Assembly: GCA_018825965.1 (NCBI GenBank)
Contig: JAHKAA010000026.1
Location: 215,676-279,675, forward strand
DNA length: 64,000 nt
Origin: Gammaproteobacteria bacterium
GTDB lineage: Bacteria; Pseudomonadota; Gammaproteobacteria; Enterobacterales; Alteromonadaceae
Direction: 5' to 3'
A program made the translations under genes and the position numbers. A model generated the notes under the pieces. The model saw only the letters and a list, made by a program, of their open reading frames with translations, made no database searches and had not been told where the DNA came from. Position 1 is the stretch's first letter. The number at the start of each line of letters is the position of its first letter. This document shows, one piece after another, positions 27,493 through 35,547 of this stretch.

Positions 27493-28935
27493 ATGGTTTT
27501 GAACCAAACAGCTACATTCTATTTTTATGACTTTGAGACCTGGGGGGCTGATCCAAAAAAAGACCGCCCGGCCCAGTTTGGTGGTATTCGCACCGACTTA
27601 GATTTAAACCCTATTGGCGAACCCGATATGTGGTATTGCCAGTTGGCGAACGATTATTTGCCTCATCCGGTGGCGGCTTTAATCACTGGCCTGACGCCAC
27701 AGCTCTGTAATCAAAAAGGTTTGCCTGAAACCGAATTTTGTCGTCGTATTCTGGAAAAATTCAGCCAGCCCAATACTTGTGTCTTGGGTTACAACAGCTT
27801 AAGGTTTGATGACGAGGTCACGCGTTACAGCTTATACCGTAACTTCTATGAGCCTTATGGCCGCGAATGGCAACATGGCAACAGCAGATGGGATTTAATC
27901 GATATAGTGCGCGCCTGTTATGCGCTGCGCCCTGAAGGTATTGTCTGGCCAGAAAAAGCCGATGGCAGCCCCAGCTTTAAATTAGAAGAGTTAACCAAAG
28001 CCAATGGCTTGTCGCATCAACGTGCACACGATGCTTTGTCTGATGTGTACGCCACTATCGCCATTGCCAAACTGGTGAAAGAAAAACAACCTAAGCTGTT
28101 TCAGTACCTGCTGGATTTACGCAAAAAAACTGAAGTCAGCAAACTGTTTGATTTAGTCAATTTAACGCCGCTGGTGCATGTGTCGGGCCGCTTCCCTGCT
28201 ATTCAGGGTTGTGTGAGCTGGATAGTGCCTTTAGCGCCACATCCAACCAATAAAAACGCCGTGATTTGCTACAACCTGCAAGCCGATCCAACACCCTTGC
28301 TGGAGCTGGATTTAGCTTGCTTACAGCAACTTTTATATACCAAAACCGTGGATTTAGATGAAGACCAGCAGCGGCTTGGTTTAAAGCTTATTCATATTAA
28401 TAAATGCCCTGTGTTGTCTCCGGCTAAGACCTTGTCGGAGCAACGGGCAGCCGATTTGGGCATAGACAGAGCCGCTTGCCTGAAGCATCTGGACTGGCTG
28501 CGGCAAAACCGCTCTGCTATTCAGCCTAAGGTGATGGAGCTGTATCAGCTGCCGACAGAGTACAGTGTAGAAACCAATCCGGATTATCAGTTGTACAACG
28601 GCTTTGTCTCGAATGAAGATAAACAACGCATGGAACAGCTGCATTTGATGAGTGCCGATCAACTGGCCTCCACCCCTGTGCTTTTTAGTGAAGACAGATT
28701 AAATCAGCTGCTGTTTTTATACCGTGCCCGCAACTACCCACAAAGCTTAACCGATCAGGAACAACAACGCTGGCAACGCTATCGCAGCGACAAACTAACG
28801 CATGGCCTGGATAGACCTAATCTCACCTTTGAAGAATTTGGTTTAGCGCTGGAAAATCTGGCACATGAAGCCGGTGATGATGTGAAAAAAATGAATATCC
28901 TCAAGGCGTTATTTCAGTACGCTCAGAGTTTATAA
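27493..28935 (+). CDS. sbcB: Exodeoxyribonuclease I
   Basis: 3'-5' single-strand DNA exonuclease used in mismatch repair and recombination. It is 480 aa from ATG 27493 (E. coli ExoI 475). DEDD-family residues are visible: FYDFETWG with the first Asp and Glu (~11-18), YNSLRFDDEVTRYS, and RAHDALSDVYATIAIA near 176-191. The ExoI SH3-like and C-terminal helical domains follow. The frame stays open upstream to 27406, but family members begin a few residues before FYDFETWG, so the internal ATG is used. It marks the left border of the cassette array. Confidence 0.96.
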   Translation: MVLNQTATFYFYDFETWGADPKKDRPAQFGGIRTDLDLNPIGEPDMWYCQLANDYLPHPVAALITGLTPQLCNQKGLPETEFCRRILEKFSQPNTCVLGYNSLRFDDEVTRYSLYRNFYEPYGREWQHGNSRWDLIDIVRACYALRPEGIVWPEKADGSPSFKLEELTKANGLSHQRAHDALSDVYATIAIAKLVKEKQPKLFQYLLDLRKKTEVSKLFDLVNLTPLVHVSGRFPAIQGCVSWIVPLAPHPTNKNAVICYNLQADPTPLLELDLACLQQLLYTKTVDLDEDQQRLGLKLIHINKCPVLSPAKTLSEQRAADLGIDRAACLKHLDWLRQNRSAIQPKVMELYQLPTEYSVETNPDYQLYNGFVSNEDKQRMEQLHLMSADQLASTPVLFSEDRLNQLLFLYRARNYPQSLTDQEQQRWQRYRSDKLTHGLDRPNLTFEEFGLALENLAHEAGDDVKKMNILKALFQYAQSL

Positions 28936-28963
28936 AACCAGGCTAGTTGATAAAAGAATGGTA

Positions 28964-29011
28964 GGGTAATGCTCCTATTTTAAACCACTGTTAAAAGTGG
29001 GAGCATTACCC
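28964..29011. repeat. Long hairpin at the left edge of the cassette array
   Basis: GGGTAATGCTCC (28964-28975) and GGAGCATTACCC (29000-29011) are perfect inverted repeats, with an inner TTTTAA/TTAAAA pair in the loop. It could terminate sbcB or be the outer end of the integron region. Confidence 0.6.
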
Positions 29012-29050
29012 GCGAAACACCGGAACTGTGTTGGAACAACTTTGTTATAA
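29012..29050 (-). repeat. Partial attC-like remnant
   Basis: Just after the lipoprotein stop the minus strand reads TTATAACAAAGTTG, which resembles the 5' core of a Vibrio-type attC. A matching 3' core is not found before sbcB, so only one arm seems to remain. Confidence 0.35.
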
Positions 29051-29629
29051 TTATTTGCAGTAATTGTGTTCCACTTTGTAGTTTTTCAGCTCCACTTTAG
29101 AATAACCACCATCAGAACTCTTTACTATTTCAAAAAGTTTTACACCACATGTTTTATTTCCATTTGGCGCGTCTACATAATCATAAAGAGCCTCATAGTT
29201 AGCATTTTTTTCAGGTGTGAAAGAGACCACTTTTCTACACCATGAATATATAAGACCTTGATCTTCCTCTACTGTGCCAGGAGTAAAGCCAACAATTCCA
29301 ACACCGTTAAATTGAAACGAAAACTCTGAACCAGCGGGAACATAAACTTCATTTTGGTGAGAATCCGGAATTTCTTTATTGTATAGAGGCATATCTATTC
29401 GGCTAAGGCTACGAACCAGATTTGCTTTAGCGCCCAAGGTTGCAATAGGGAGCAAAGATTTGTCAGAAATACAACCTGTAGGGTCGGCAGTGCTTACGAA
29501 GTTATTGTTGCTTGGTACTGAAGTAAGTCTGAGTTTCGCACTTTCCTTTCCTTCAATGGGCGCCAAGTAAGGATTTGAGGCGCAGCCCACCATAAGGAGA
29601 GCGGATACTAAAGCAATTGCTTTTTTCAT
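29051..29629 (-). CDS. Cassette-borne lipoprotein of unknown function
   Basis: Predicted 192-aa lipoprotein. MKKAIALVSALLMVGCASNP is a lipoprotein signal with lipobox LMVGC; GAGGAAAT precedes ATG 29629. The longer frame to 29761 runs through an attC-like site and is rejected. The mature part is polar with four further Cys (GCISD, WCR, TCGV, NYC). I do not recognise the family. It is the last cassette of the array, next to sbcB but in the opposite orientation. Confidence 0.75.
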   Translation of the reverse strand: MKKAIALVSALLMVGCASNPYLAPIEGKESAKLRLTSVPSNNNFVSTADPTGCISDKSLLPIATLGAKANLVRSLSRIDMPLYNKEIPDSHQNEVYVPAGSEFSFQFNGVGIVGFTPGTVEEDQGLIYSWCRKVVSFTPEKNANYEALYDYVDAPNGNKTCGVKLFEIVKSSDGGYSKVELKNYKVEHNYCK

Positions 29630-29647
29630 TTTATTTCCTCTGATTAT

Positions 29648-29714
29648 GTATAACACCGCCAACACCAGACGATCGGTAGCGAGGTCCAGCCCAATGCGGC
29701 TTTTTTGTATTGCG
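29648..29714 (-). repeat. attC-like recombination site
   Basis: Located between cassette genes. On the plus strand it begins GTATAACACCGCC, has a central GGTAGCGAGGTCCAGCCC block shared with the site at 32822, and ends TTTTTTGTATTGC. The ends are degenerate. Confidence 0.5.
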
Positions 29715-29750
29715 CTATTGTACTTAGCCTTTTCAGGTGCAATACCCAAG

Positions 29751-30029
29751 TTATCGTCCAATCTGCTGATTATATTTTTCCAATATCATTTCAAGCAGCC
29801 ACGAGACTAAAACATAGAAAGGTATATATAATAACCCGCCAAAAGCTAAACCTTGCATAAATTTCTGATAACTTTCATATGGCAAACACAAACAACCTAT
29901 GAATACCAACCCAAAAAACAAGTTGAACGCAGCCTTAGTTCTCGTCTGAATTTTAGTTAACTGCCATAGGTTGCGAAGCAAAAATAGAAAAGGGATTGGT
30001 ATTAAAAATATAAGCATTTCAGTACCCAT
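29751..30029 (-). CDS. Cassette-borne small membrane protein
   Basis: Unrecognised protein of 92 aa with three hydrophobic segments: LIFLIPIPFLFLL near the N-terminus, FNLFFGLVFIGCLCLP in the middle and YIPFYVLVSWLLEMIL near the end. It is probably an inner-membrane protein. ATG 30029 is preferred (AGG 5 nt upstream); GTG 30035 is the other choice. The start lies at the edge of the neighbouring attC, as is usual for cassette genes. Confidence 0.6.
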   Translation of the reverse strand: MGTEMLIFLIPIPFLFLLRNLWQLTKIQTRTKAAFNLFFGLVFIGCLCLPYESYQKFMQGLAFGGLLYIPFYVLVSWLLEMILEKYNQQIGR

Positions 30030-30032
30030 AAA

Positions 30033-30120
30033 CACCTAATGCAAGGCTTTGAAGCGGCTGGAGCGCAGCGTAAGCCGTCCCAGCGACGATAGCGACGAAA
30101 ACAGTTTCTTGTGATGTGGC
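30033..30120 (-). repeat. attC site
   Basis: 88 bp. The plus strand begins CACCTAATGC, contains GCGGCTGGAGCGCAGCGTAA paired with CCGTCCCAGC, and ends CTTGTGATGTGGC. The GGCTGGAGCGCAGCGTAAGC block recurs in the sites at 34672 and 35816, which is the strongest sign that these are one family. Confidence 0.8.
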
Positions 30121-30465
30121 TTACCTTGTAACCATATAAGTTTCGACAGACAGCAACCAGCCCTTTTTAGACATACATTCCACAATGAATGCAAATTGGA
30201 CTTCACGACTTGGCATTTTGTGATCAATGAAGCGTCCCTTCGTATCATTTTTACAGAGTACAAAATCTTTCTCTGCCCCGTCTATATTTTCGAGCGTGGG
30301 CGGTATATCCAGGTTTTTAACCCAACTTGTAACGTATCCAAAATAATCGAAGTCATCATGATACGAGAAGTTTAATTCAAGTTCTGTTGATTTAGTAGAT
30401 GTGCAACCACACATTAAAGCTACTAATACAACGCTGATAATTCTAGCCATTTTTGAATACCACAT
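30121..30465 (-). CDS. Cassette-borne small lipoprotein
   Basis: Predicted lipoprotein of 114 aa. IISVVLVALMCGCTSTK is the signal and lipobox (LMCGC). The mature part is ~90 residues with a second Cys in FVLCKN and a third in VECMSK. No family recognised. Start chosen at ATG 30465, with GAGG 5 nt upstream; ATG 30450 (MARIIS) is also possible. The longer frame to 30507 is not needed. Confidence 0.65.
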   Translation of the reverse strand: MWYSKMARIISVVLVALMCGCTSTKSTELELNFSYHDDFDYFGYVTSWVKNLDIPPTLENIDGAEKDFVLCKNDTKGRFIDHKMPSREVQFAFIVECMSKKGWLLSVETYMVTR

Positions 30466-30531
30466 ACCCCCCTCAGGGACAGGTCCCGCTCTGGCATCGT
30501 GCCCCATTCGATGAAGGCAGAATCCAAAGTT

Positions 30532-30606
30532 GCTTGCTAAGCGACACAGCCACGGGCCTTGCCCGGCGAAGCCGTCCCCCTATTGGCATCAGGCAGATTG
30601 AACTCA
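30532..30606 (-). repeat. Possible attC site, divergent type
   Basis: Palindromic GC-rich block between two cassette genes: GCTTGCTAAGC at one side, an ACGGGCC...GGCGAAGCCGT core, and AGATTGAACTC at the other. It does not share the block of the neighbouring sites, so it may have come with its cassette from another host. Confidence 0.4.
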
Positions 30607-30626
30607 ATAGAGGGATCTCAACACAG

Positions 30627-31706
30627 CTATTCCGGCACTATCAGCCTCTGGACTGAATCGACAAGCGTGCTCGACCAGACACCATCTTTATTGCCGTTTG
30701 TCAGATAGATAACGATGTAATGATCATCAGGATTTTTATCAAACAGGATACGCACCCGCACTTTGGTGCCTCCGTCGTGGCCAACCTGGTGCCAGCGACC
30801 TGACTTACCATAATCCCAACCTGCTGCAAAAAAGCCAAGATCGCCGTTAGCGAATTGATAGGGCTGCCAAAGACGCTTTAGCTCCGCCTTTGAAACAAGA
30901 CGTCCTTGCGCTACGGCGGACATAAATTTGCCTGCATCGTCCAGTGTCATGTAAGCACCTCCGTGCGCTATGCTGTAATCCGGCCAGGCAATTGACAGAT
31001 CAGGCACAATCTTGCCCTCCTTCGCCCTATAGCTTTTAACAAGGCGAGCCTTGGGAACGTCGGCGAGCTTAAGCCAGGTCTCCTGAAGGTCAAGCTTTTC
31101 AATGATCCGCTGGCGCACCAGTGTGCGGTATGGCGTCCGCGTGACAGATTCCAGGACAGCCGCAATCACAAGGTTGTTGGTATTGGTGTAGCGCGTTCGC
31201 TCGCCAGGTGCCGATACAGGCACATCTTTTAAGGTCGCAAAAACGGCTGCCAGGCTAGGCGGAAAAGGGCGAGAAAAATCATTACTGTCGAAATATTCAG
31301 GCACGCCCGAAACATGGTTTAAAAACTGATCGATACGGATAGTGCGCCAGGACTGCGGCAGATCATCAACATAACGGGAGGCAGGAGCAGACATATCCAG
31401 CTTTCCTTCCTCTTGTAATTGCATAACGAGGGTGATGGCGAAGAGCTTGCTGACTGAATAGACAGGGAAAACAGTCTTCGGCGTGACCGGTGTGCTGTCA
31501 CCTATTGCAGCAGTGCCTGTGGCGCTGCGGTACAGAATATCGCTGTTGTGAAGCACAAGCACGGCCTGCCCCGGAATTCCATGTTTTTGTTCATTAGCGC
31601 GCAGTTGAGCATCAACAGCGGCTTGGATATCGACAGCTGAAGTCTGTGCCCGGACGGCACAAACGGAAAATAAGCAGAGCAAGGCAAATACACTAAATTT
31701 TGTCAT
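30627..31706 (-). CDS. Cassette-borne exported serine hydrolase (class C beta-lactamase fold)
   Basis: Periplasmic penicillin-binding-protein/AmpC-fold hydrolase of 359 aa, probably an esterase or D,D-peptidase-like enzyme rather than a true beta-lactamase. The signal peptide is MTKFSVFALLCLFSVCAVRA. The nucleophile motif SxxK is S84-V-S-K87, the YxN motif is Y173-T-N175, and HDGG (310-313) replaces the KTG box, as in the EstB/Pab87-type group. It is more GC-rich than the neighbouring cassettes, suggesting a separate origin. It is one of the largest genes of the array. Confidence 0.85.
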   Translation of the reverse strand: MTKFSVFALLCLFSVCAVRAQTSAVDIQAAVDAQLRANEQKHGIPGQAVLVLHNSDILYRSATGTAAIGDSTPVTPKTVFPVYSVSKLFAITLVMQLQEEGKLDMSAPASRYVDDLPQSWRTIRIDQFLNHVSGVPEYFDSNDFSRPFPPSLAAVFATLKDVPVSAPGERTRYTNTNNLVIAAVLESVTRTPYRTLVRQRIIEKLDLQETWLKLADVPKARLVKSYRAKEGKIVPDLSIAWPDYSIAHGGAYMTLDDAGKFMSAVAQGRLVSKAELKRLWQPYQFANGDLGFFAAGWDYGKSGRWHQVGHDGGTKVRVRILFDKNPDDHYIVIYLTNGNKDGVWSSTLVDSVQRLIVPE

Positions 31707-31807
31707 TTTATATCCAATTCAAAGGGGCAACATAAACCGAAATACTCTGCAGGCGCTGATATTCAGCCTTTATCATTATTGATCCCAAAACCATACTCAC
31801 TTTTAGA

Positions 31808-31876
31808 CTGCTGTCGGCACTCAAGCGCGAAATTGAACCTCGCCGCAGCCTGGGGCATCGTACGACGCTGTGTTAT
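31808..31876 (-). repeat. Possible attC site
   Basis: Between the serine hydrolase start and the next cassette stop. The plus strand ends CGCTGTGTTATC, a core-like arm, with GGCACTCAAGCGCGAAATTG on the opposite side and a CCTCGCCGCAGCCTGGGG centre. The pairing is imperfect. Confidence 0.4.
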
Positions 31877-31882
31877 CAACGT

Positions 31883-32167
31883 TTATTTGTTCCCACCTAA
31901 GCTGAAGTGATTAAAATTCGGAACAACAACCTGTTCACTCTCAGTGAGCTTTGAACCACAGTAAGGACAAAACGCGATCTCTATCTGCACTGATTCTATT
32001 GTCTGCCCCACTGACTCAGGCAGGTGATCCTTCTCAAGGTCTTCTTCAGTCGCAACCCGGTTCAGATTCAGAAAAACCTTTGAATCATCAGCTTCAAACC
32101 AAAGCTCTGCAAGTGAACAAGACCTGCATTCATGTATCAAGATTGATGACTTCATTAAGCTGAGCAT
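31883..32167 (-). CDS. Cassette-borne small protein with two CxxC motifs
   Basis: Unrecognised cytoplasmic protein of 94 aa. CRSC (~14-17) and CPYC (~67-70) could form a split zinc ribbon around an acidic middle. ATG 32167 lies at the edge of an attC, and no Shine-Dalgarno is obvious; ATG 32155 (MKSS) is an alternative. Function unknown. Confidence 0.6.
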   Translation of the reverse strand: MLSLMKSSILIHECRSCSLAELWFEADDSKVFLNLNRVATEEDLEKDHLPESVGQTIESVQIEIAFCPYCGSKLTESEQVVVPNFNHFSLGGNK

Positions 32168-32170
32168 TCA

Positions 32171-32237
32171 TAAAGCACAGCCGAAACGCAGCGTCAGCCA
32201 CGACAGTGACGACAACAGCGCATTTTTATGTGCTTTA
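32171..32237 (-). repeat. attC-like site
   Basis: 67 bp with perfect outer arms TAAAGCAC (32171-32178) and GTGCTTTA (32230-32237), and an inner CGTCA/TGACG pair. Position between two minus-strand cassette genes fits an attC. Confidence 0.6.
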
Positions 32238-32262
32238 CCCATTATCATAAGTTAACCCGCTT

Positions 32263-32706
32263 TTATTTGCTGAATTGGCGAAGTTGAATATGGTTTCCAT
32301 CACGATCTGCGATATTTGAAACTTTAAAGACAGGATTGCTCCATTCCCCTTCGAATACCTGACCACCTAATTTAATAGCCTTTGCTCTCGACATGGCCAT
32401 ATCATCTACTGTGAGGAAAAGCTTAATAGGGCTGAACACTGTCGTTGGCATATCGAAGGGTGGTACATGAATAATTAAGTTGAACCCATTCGTTTCCAGG
32501 CTGATAAAATCATTGGTCTTGCGAACAACCAGCATCCCGAAAAGTTTTTCATAAAACTCTGATAAGTTGTTCAAATCGCCAGAGTAGATAAGAACGCCGT
32601 TTTGCGCTGGCCCTGACATGTGCTTTTCCTTGCCGTGAACTGTTGATTGAAATAATGCAGATAAAATACAGAATGCAAAAGCAAAATAATTAATTTTGTT
32701 CTGCAT
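32263..32706 (-). CDS. Cassette-borne VOC/glyoxalase-fold protein, apparently exported
   Basis: Protein of 147 aa. Residues ~36-145 are a single vicinal-oxygen-chelate module: GVLIYSGDLNNLSEFYEKLFG at the first strand and helix and VFKVSNIADRDGNHIQLRQF at the close. VOC proteins include glyoxalases, dioxygenases and antibiotic-binding proteins; this one is not assignable. The N-terminus (NYFAFAFCILSALFQSTVHG) looks like a signal peptide, unusual for the family. A shorter start at the Met of HMSGPAQ would give a cytosolic form. Confidence 0.7.
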   Translation of the reverse strand: MQNKINYFAFAFCILSALFQSTVHGKEKHMSGPAQNGVLIYSGDLNNLSEFYEKLFGMLVVRKTNDFISLETNGFNLIIHVPPFDMPTTVFSPIKLFLTVDDMAMSRAKAIKLGGQVFEGEWSNPVFKVSNIADRDGNHIQLRQFSK

Positions 32707-32821
32707 AAATGCTTCCCGGCATCAGGGAAGATCACAAACGCTTTTTTCAAGCAGTTTTAGCCCTTGCTTTGTGTGTTTTCTGAAAGAAACAAGCAATCTG
32801 TACTCATTACATTCCTTTTTA

Positions 32822-32903
32822 GGCGATTGCAACGCTTGCAGCAGCGGCCGAGCGTAGCGAGGCCCAGCCCCAAAGGGCGTTGTCGACTGCACTTGTTACA
32901 TGC
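32822..32903 (-). repeat. attC site
   Basis: 82 bp. The plus strand begins GGCGATTGCAACGC, has a GCCGAGCGTAGCGAGGCCC centre and ends TGCACTTGTTACATGCC. It abuts the stop codon of the L,D-transpeptidase gene. Confidence 0.7.
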
Positions 32904-33377
32904 CTACCACTCAATTTGAATCTTTGTACCGACATTTACCAAATCCATAAATTCATCCATTTCGGAGTTTGTAATAGCAATACAGCCGTTTGTCCAATTA
33001 AAGCGCTGTGCAATTGGAGCAAACCAACCTAACCAATTACGCTGGCCATGAACCATAATAAAACCGCCTGGCGAAACGCCATTTTTCTCAGCATTAGCTA
33101 TATCAACTTCGTTTGGATAGCTAACATGCATGGCTCTGTAGAATGAAGAGTCTTCTTTCTTATAATCAAGCGTGTATTCACCTTCAGGCGTCTTTTCGTC
33201 ACCCTCTTGTTCTTTATGTCCTTTAGGATTGGATCCAAGGGCAACGTCATAAACCTTTACTATTTCGCCAACTGACAATAAGTACATTTTCCTTTCGGAT
33301 TTGTCGACTTTAACCAGATCTACTCCAGCAAAAGCTGTTTGAGTAGCGAATATCAAAATGAGCAGAATATATTTCAT
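32904..33377 (-). CDS. Cassette-borne L,D-transpeptidase (YkuD domain)
   Basis: Periplasmic YkuD-family enzyme of 157 aa that would cross-link or edit peptidoglycan stem peptides, or attach proteins to them. The signal peptide is MKYILLILIFATQTAFAG. The catalytic region shows MVHGQ (first conserved His) and NWTNGCIAITNSEMDE, with the nucleophile Cys in a TNGCI motif instead of the commoner SHGCI/R. It is short, with no LysM or other wall-binding domain. ATG 33377 is directly after the attC core; the longer frame reads through the attC and is rejected. Confidence 0.85.
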   Translation of the reverse strand: MKYILLILIFATQTAFAGVDLVKVDKSERKMYLLSVGEIVKVYDVALGSNPKGHKEQEGDEKTPEGEYTLDYKKEDSSFYRAMHVSYPNEVDIANAEKNGVSPGGFIMVHGQRNWLGWFAPIAQRFNWTNGCIAITNSEMDEFMDLVNVGTKIQIEW

Positions 33378-33383
33378 AGCATG

Positions 33384-33462
33384 TAACGCCCGCCACAAAC
33401 GCGAGCAACTTGTTGCAAGTCGAGCGCTCACAGGGCGCGTTTTTGATGGCGATTGTTAGCGC
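33384..33462 (-). repeat. attC site
   Basis: 79 bp. Outer arms TAACGCCCGCC and GGCGATTGTTAGCGC, inner perfect AAACGCG / CGCGTTT pair, and a small central GCAAC..GTTGC hairpin. A good match to the general attC layout. Confidence 0.8.
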
Positions 33463-33481
33463 ATCTGAACTCGAATACATG

Positions 33482-34615
33482 CTAAGCAAACAAAGCCTCA
33501 AACTGTGCTTTTTGTTCAGAGCTAAGCTCATTTAATGTTTTCAATGCATCTTTAAGTGCGGCTTTGGCATCTTCGGCCATTTTAAAGTGCAGGTATGCCT
33601 TGATTAGCGCTGTATGGGCATTCAAAGATTGAGGATAGTTTGCCCGATTCCACTTCAGTAATGCCAACGCATCATCTTGCCGGTTTAAATATTGTAACCA
33701 ACCAGCGTAGCCGCTGGCTTTATCTTGCGGGATCATCAAGTCTGTTTTGAGTAGTTTCGAGCGACTTACAAATTTTGCCTGCAAATCAGCCAGGGTTTTA
33801 GGCTCACCCTCTGGAATAGGCCATTCGGAAAACAAATACTTTAACCCGGCATACTGCCCCTGTAATACGGTCGTATTGTGTGTTTCGTTGCTAAAAGTCT
33901 GTGACGCGACAGTAAACTTGTCAGATGGATAACGTGCAAACAAATCCACTAACCTTTGATACGGCTCTGTCATTGTCGATTCTTCATTAGCTATCGACAC
34001 ATATAAGCGCCCTCGCAACTGATCGCTTTTTAAAGCCTGCTCAGCTAATCCAAGCAATTGCTGGTTATTCCAATATAAAGACGGGCTGATGGCGATAACA
34101 TCATTAAACAAGCCTGGTCGTTTCACCAATGCATTGATAGCAAACTGACCACCATGCGAAGTACCCGACAGTACTTTATAGTCCAGAGTACGGTACTGTT
34201 GTTTCGCAAAAGGAATCACTTCGTTCTCAACAAAATCTAAAAATCTGTCTGCATCTTCCAGTTTATCAGGATTTTTCTTCTCTGAAGGGGTTACAGTCAG
34301 GTCTCTGGCGCGTGTTTCAGGCGGGTTAACAATACCGATAACAATCATTGGCGGCATCTGCTCGAATTTTGCTAAATAATCTATTGTGCCGACGGTATGG
34401 GGTCCTTGTATATCACCATCTGTCAGGTATAACACCGGGTAACGTTCCTGACTATTTTGATAGCTCTCTGGTAAGTAAACCACAAGGTTACGCTTCTCGC
34501 CTAGCACAGCACTGTCAATCACCATTTCTTGTAATACCGGCAGGCGCGCTGCTGCCCAGCTATTCCAGTGGCTTCCCAGTATGAGCAGCAATAATCCATA
34601 TATTATTTTTTTCAT
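33482..34615 (-). CDS. Cassette-borne exported esterase (putative esterase/Fes family) with TPR-like tail
   Basis: Periplasmic alpha/beta-hydrolase of 377 aa. The signal peptide (1-22, ending NSWAA) is followed by the esterase domain: LVVYLPESY, PVLYLTDGD, the oxyanion region, nucleophile elbow GTSHGGQFA (~154-162) and the catalytic His in NETHNTT (~245). The family includes enterochelin esterase-like and esterase D-like enzymes, with substrate unknown. The last ~75 residues are helical and look like a TPR pair (AYLHFKMAEDAKAALKDAL). ATG 34615 is preceded by AAGGAAAA. Large for a cassette gene. Confidence 0.88.
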   Translation of the reverse strand: MKKIIYGLLLLILGSHWNSWAAARLPVLQEMVIDSAVLGEKRNLVVYLPESYQNSQERYPVLYLTDGDIQGPHTVGTIDYLAKFEQMPPMIVIGIVNPPETRARDLTVTPSEKKNPDKLEDADRFLDFVENEVIPFAKQQYRTLDYKVLSGTSHGGQFAINALVKRPGLFNDVIAISPSLYWNNQQLLGLAEQALKSDQLRGRLYVSIANEESTMTEPYQRLVDLFARYPSDKFTVASQTFSNETHNTTVLQGQYAGLKYLFSEWPIPEGEPKTLADLQAKFVSRSKLLKTDLMIPQDKASGYAGWLQYLNRQDDALALLKWNRANYPQSLNAHTALIKAYLHFKMAEDAKAALKDALKTLNELSSEQKAQFEALFA

Positions 34616-34671
34616 TGTTTTTCCTTAATTTTATAACGCCACTCGTAACTAGATTGCAGAATGATTCTGGT

Positions 34672-34749
34672 GCTAACGCTTTGAGGCAGCTGGAGCGCAG
34701 CGTAAGCCGTTCCAGCCGCTGCAGCGGCAACAAGCGCCTTGTTAGCTGC
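34672..34749 (-). repeat. attC site (best example)
   Basis: 78 bp. The plus strand starts GCTAACGCTTTGAGGC and ends GCGCCTTGTTAGC, with GCTAAC/GTTAGC core sites in inverted orientation. The centre is CAGCTGGAGCGCAGCGTAAG followed by CCGTTCCAGC, nearly identical to the sites at 30033 and 35816. Confidence 0.88.
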
Positions 34750-34764
34750 GGACGAGACCAGGCT

Positions 34765-35136
34765 TCACAGCGGACGTAATTGTTCAGTTATTGAACGTGT
34801 TTTATCGGTTTTAACGTCGCCAGTATGGAGGGTAGATTTACGCTCAATTAATAAGAGGTGACACTCCTGTTCAGCAACAGGGTTATGACGGACGCCCTTA
34901 GGCACAACGAACATTTCTCCTTCCTGAAGTTCAACTGAGCCTTCCTCCATTTCTATACAAAGTTTGCCTTTCAAAATGAGGAAGAGTTCGTCTTCGTTTT
35001 CATGACTGTGCCACGCGAGCGAGCCTTTAACCTTGGCCACTTTGACGAAAGCATCGTCAACTTCGCCTACCACGCGTGGAGACCAATATTCATCAAGTGA
35101 TGCGGCTATATCTTTTGGTGATACTACGTCGAACAT
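34765..35136 (-). CDS. Cassette-borne cupin-domain protein
   Basis: Small cupin of 123 aa. Cupin motif 1 (HSHENEDELFLILKGKL, ~43-59) holds two His and one Glu for metal binding; motif 2 (EGEMFVVPKGVRHNPVA, ~72-88) supplies the last His. The role could be an isomerase, dioxygenase or binding protein. AGGAG lies 7 nt before the ATG. The ribosome-binding region is only ~20 bp from the end of the group II intron remnant. Confidence 0.85.
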   Translation of the reverse strand: MFDVVSPKDIAASLDEYWSPRVVGEVDDAFVKVAKVKGSLAWHSHENEDELFLILKGKLCIEMEEGSVELQEGEMFVVPKGVRHNPVAEQECHLLLIERKSTLHTGDVKTDKTRSITEQLRPL

Positions 35137-35156
35137 GGTTTAACTCCTGGTGGTTA

Positions 35157-35469
35157 ATCGGGATAGGGAGACGCCTCACAACGCCTCTCCTCCCACACCA
35201 CCGTGCATACGGATCACGTACACGGCGGTTCATTTTCATAATCCTGATCATGCTGCTATGCTGGGCAGCCCCATCTTTGTAAAATATCTGTTAGGGAAGG
35301 CAATGTAAAGCGCCGGACTTTTGCTCAGACGCCAGGGACCATGTGCTGATTTTGCTGGGGAGACCCTGCCTCGCGACAACGCCCTTGCCGTTCTCCTAGC
35401 CTTCGGCTCTGCGAACACCTGGCAAGAGGACTTTCACCTCTCTAGTTACGTATCATGCCCGACAGACAC
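35157..35469 (-). mobile_element. ORF-less group II intron remnant
   Basis: About 313 nt on the minus strand. It starts GTGTCTGTCGGGC at 35469, has an AGAGAGGTGAAAGTCCTCT domain I-type segment, and ends in CTCCCTATCCCGAT near 35157. Domain V is at 35196-35231: GAACCGCCGTG pairs with CACGGTGG, then a TACG/CGTA helix with the canonical two-base bulge on the 3' side. The apical loop TGATC has lost the GNRA form. There is no reverse transcriptase, so this is an internally deleted, probably immobile copy. The region carries no gene otherwise. Confidence 0.75.
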
Positions 35470-35471
35470 TT

Positions 35472-35538
35472 TTGGTTAAGGGGCGGGCTTTAGCCCGTCC
35501 CAGTGAGCGAAGCGAACGATTTGAACCATATGTTAGAG
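35472..35538 (-). repeat. attC-like site next to the group II intron
   Basis: The plus strand reads GGTTAAGGGGCGGGCTTTAG, then CCCGTCCC, a CAGTGAGCGAAGCG centre and ATATGTTAGAGG. GGGCGGGCTTTAGCCCGTCC forms a strong hairpin a few bases from the intron's 5' end. One core (GTTAGAG) is clear; the other seems interrupted by the intron. Confidence 0.5.
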
Positions 35539-35547
35539 GTTGCTTGC

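Noticed and set aside
29641..29761. Long upstream extension of the lipoprotein gene at 29051
   Set aside because: It translates an attC-like site; the internal ATG has a good ribosome-binding site and lipoprotein signal.
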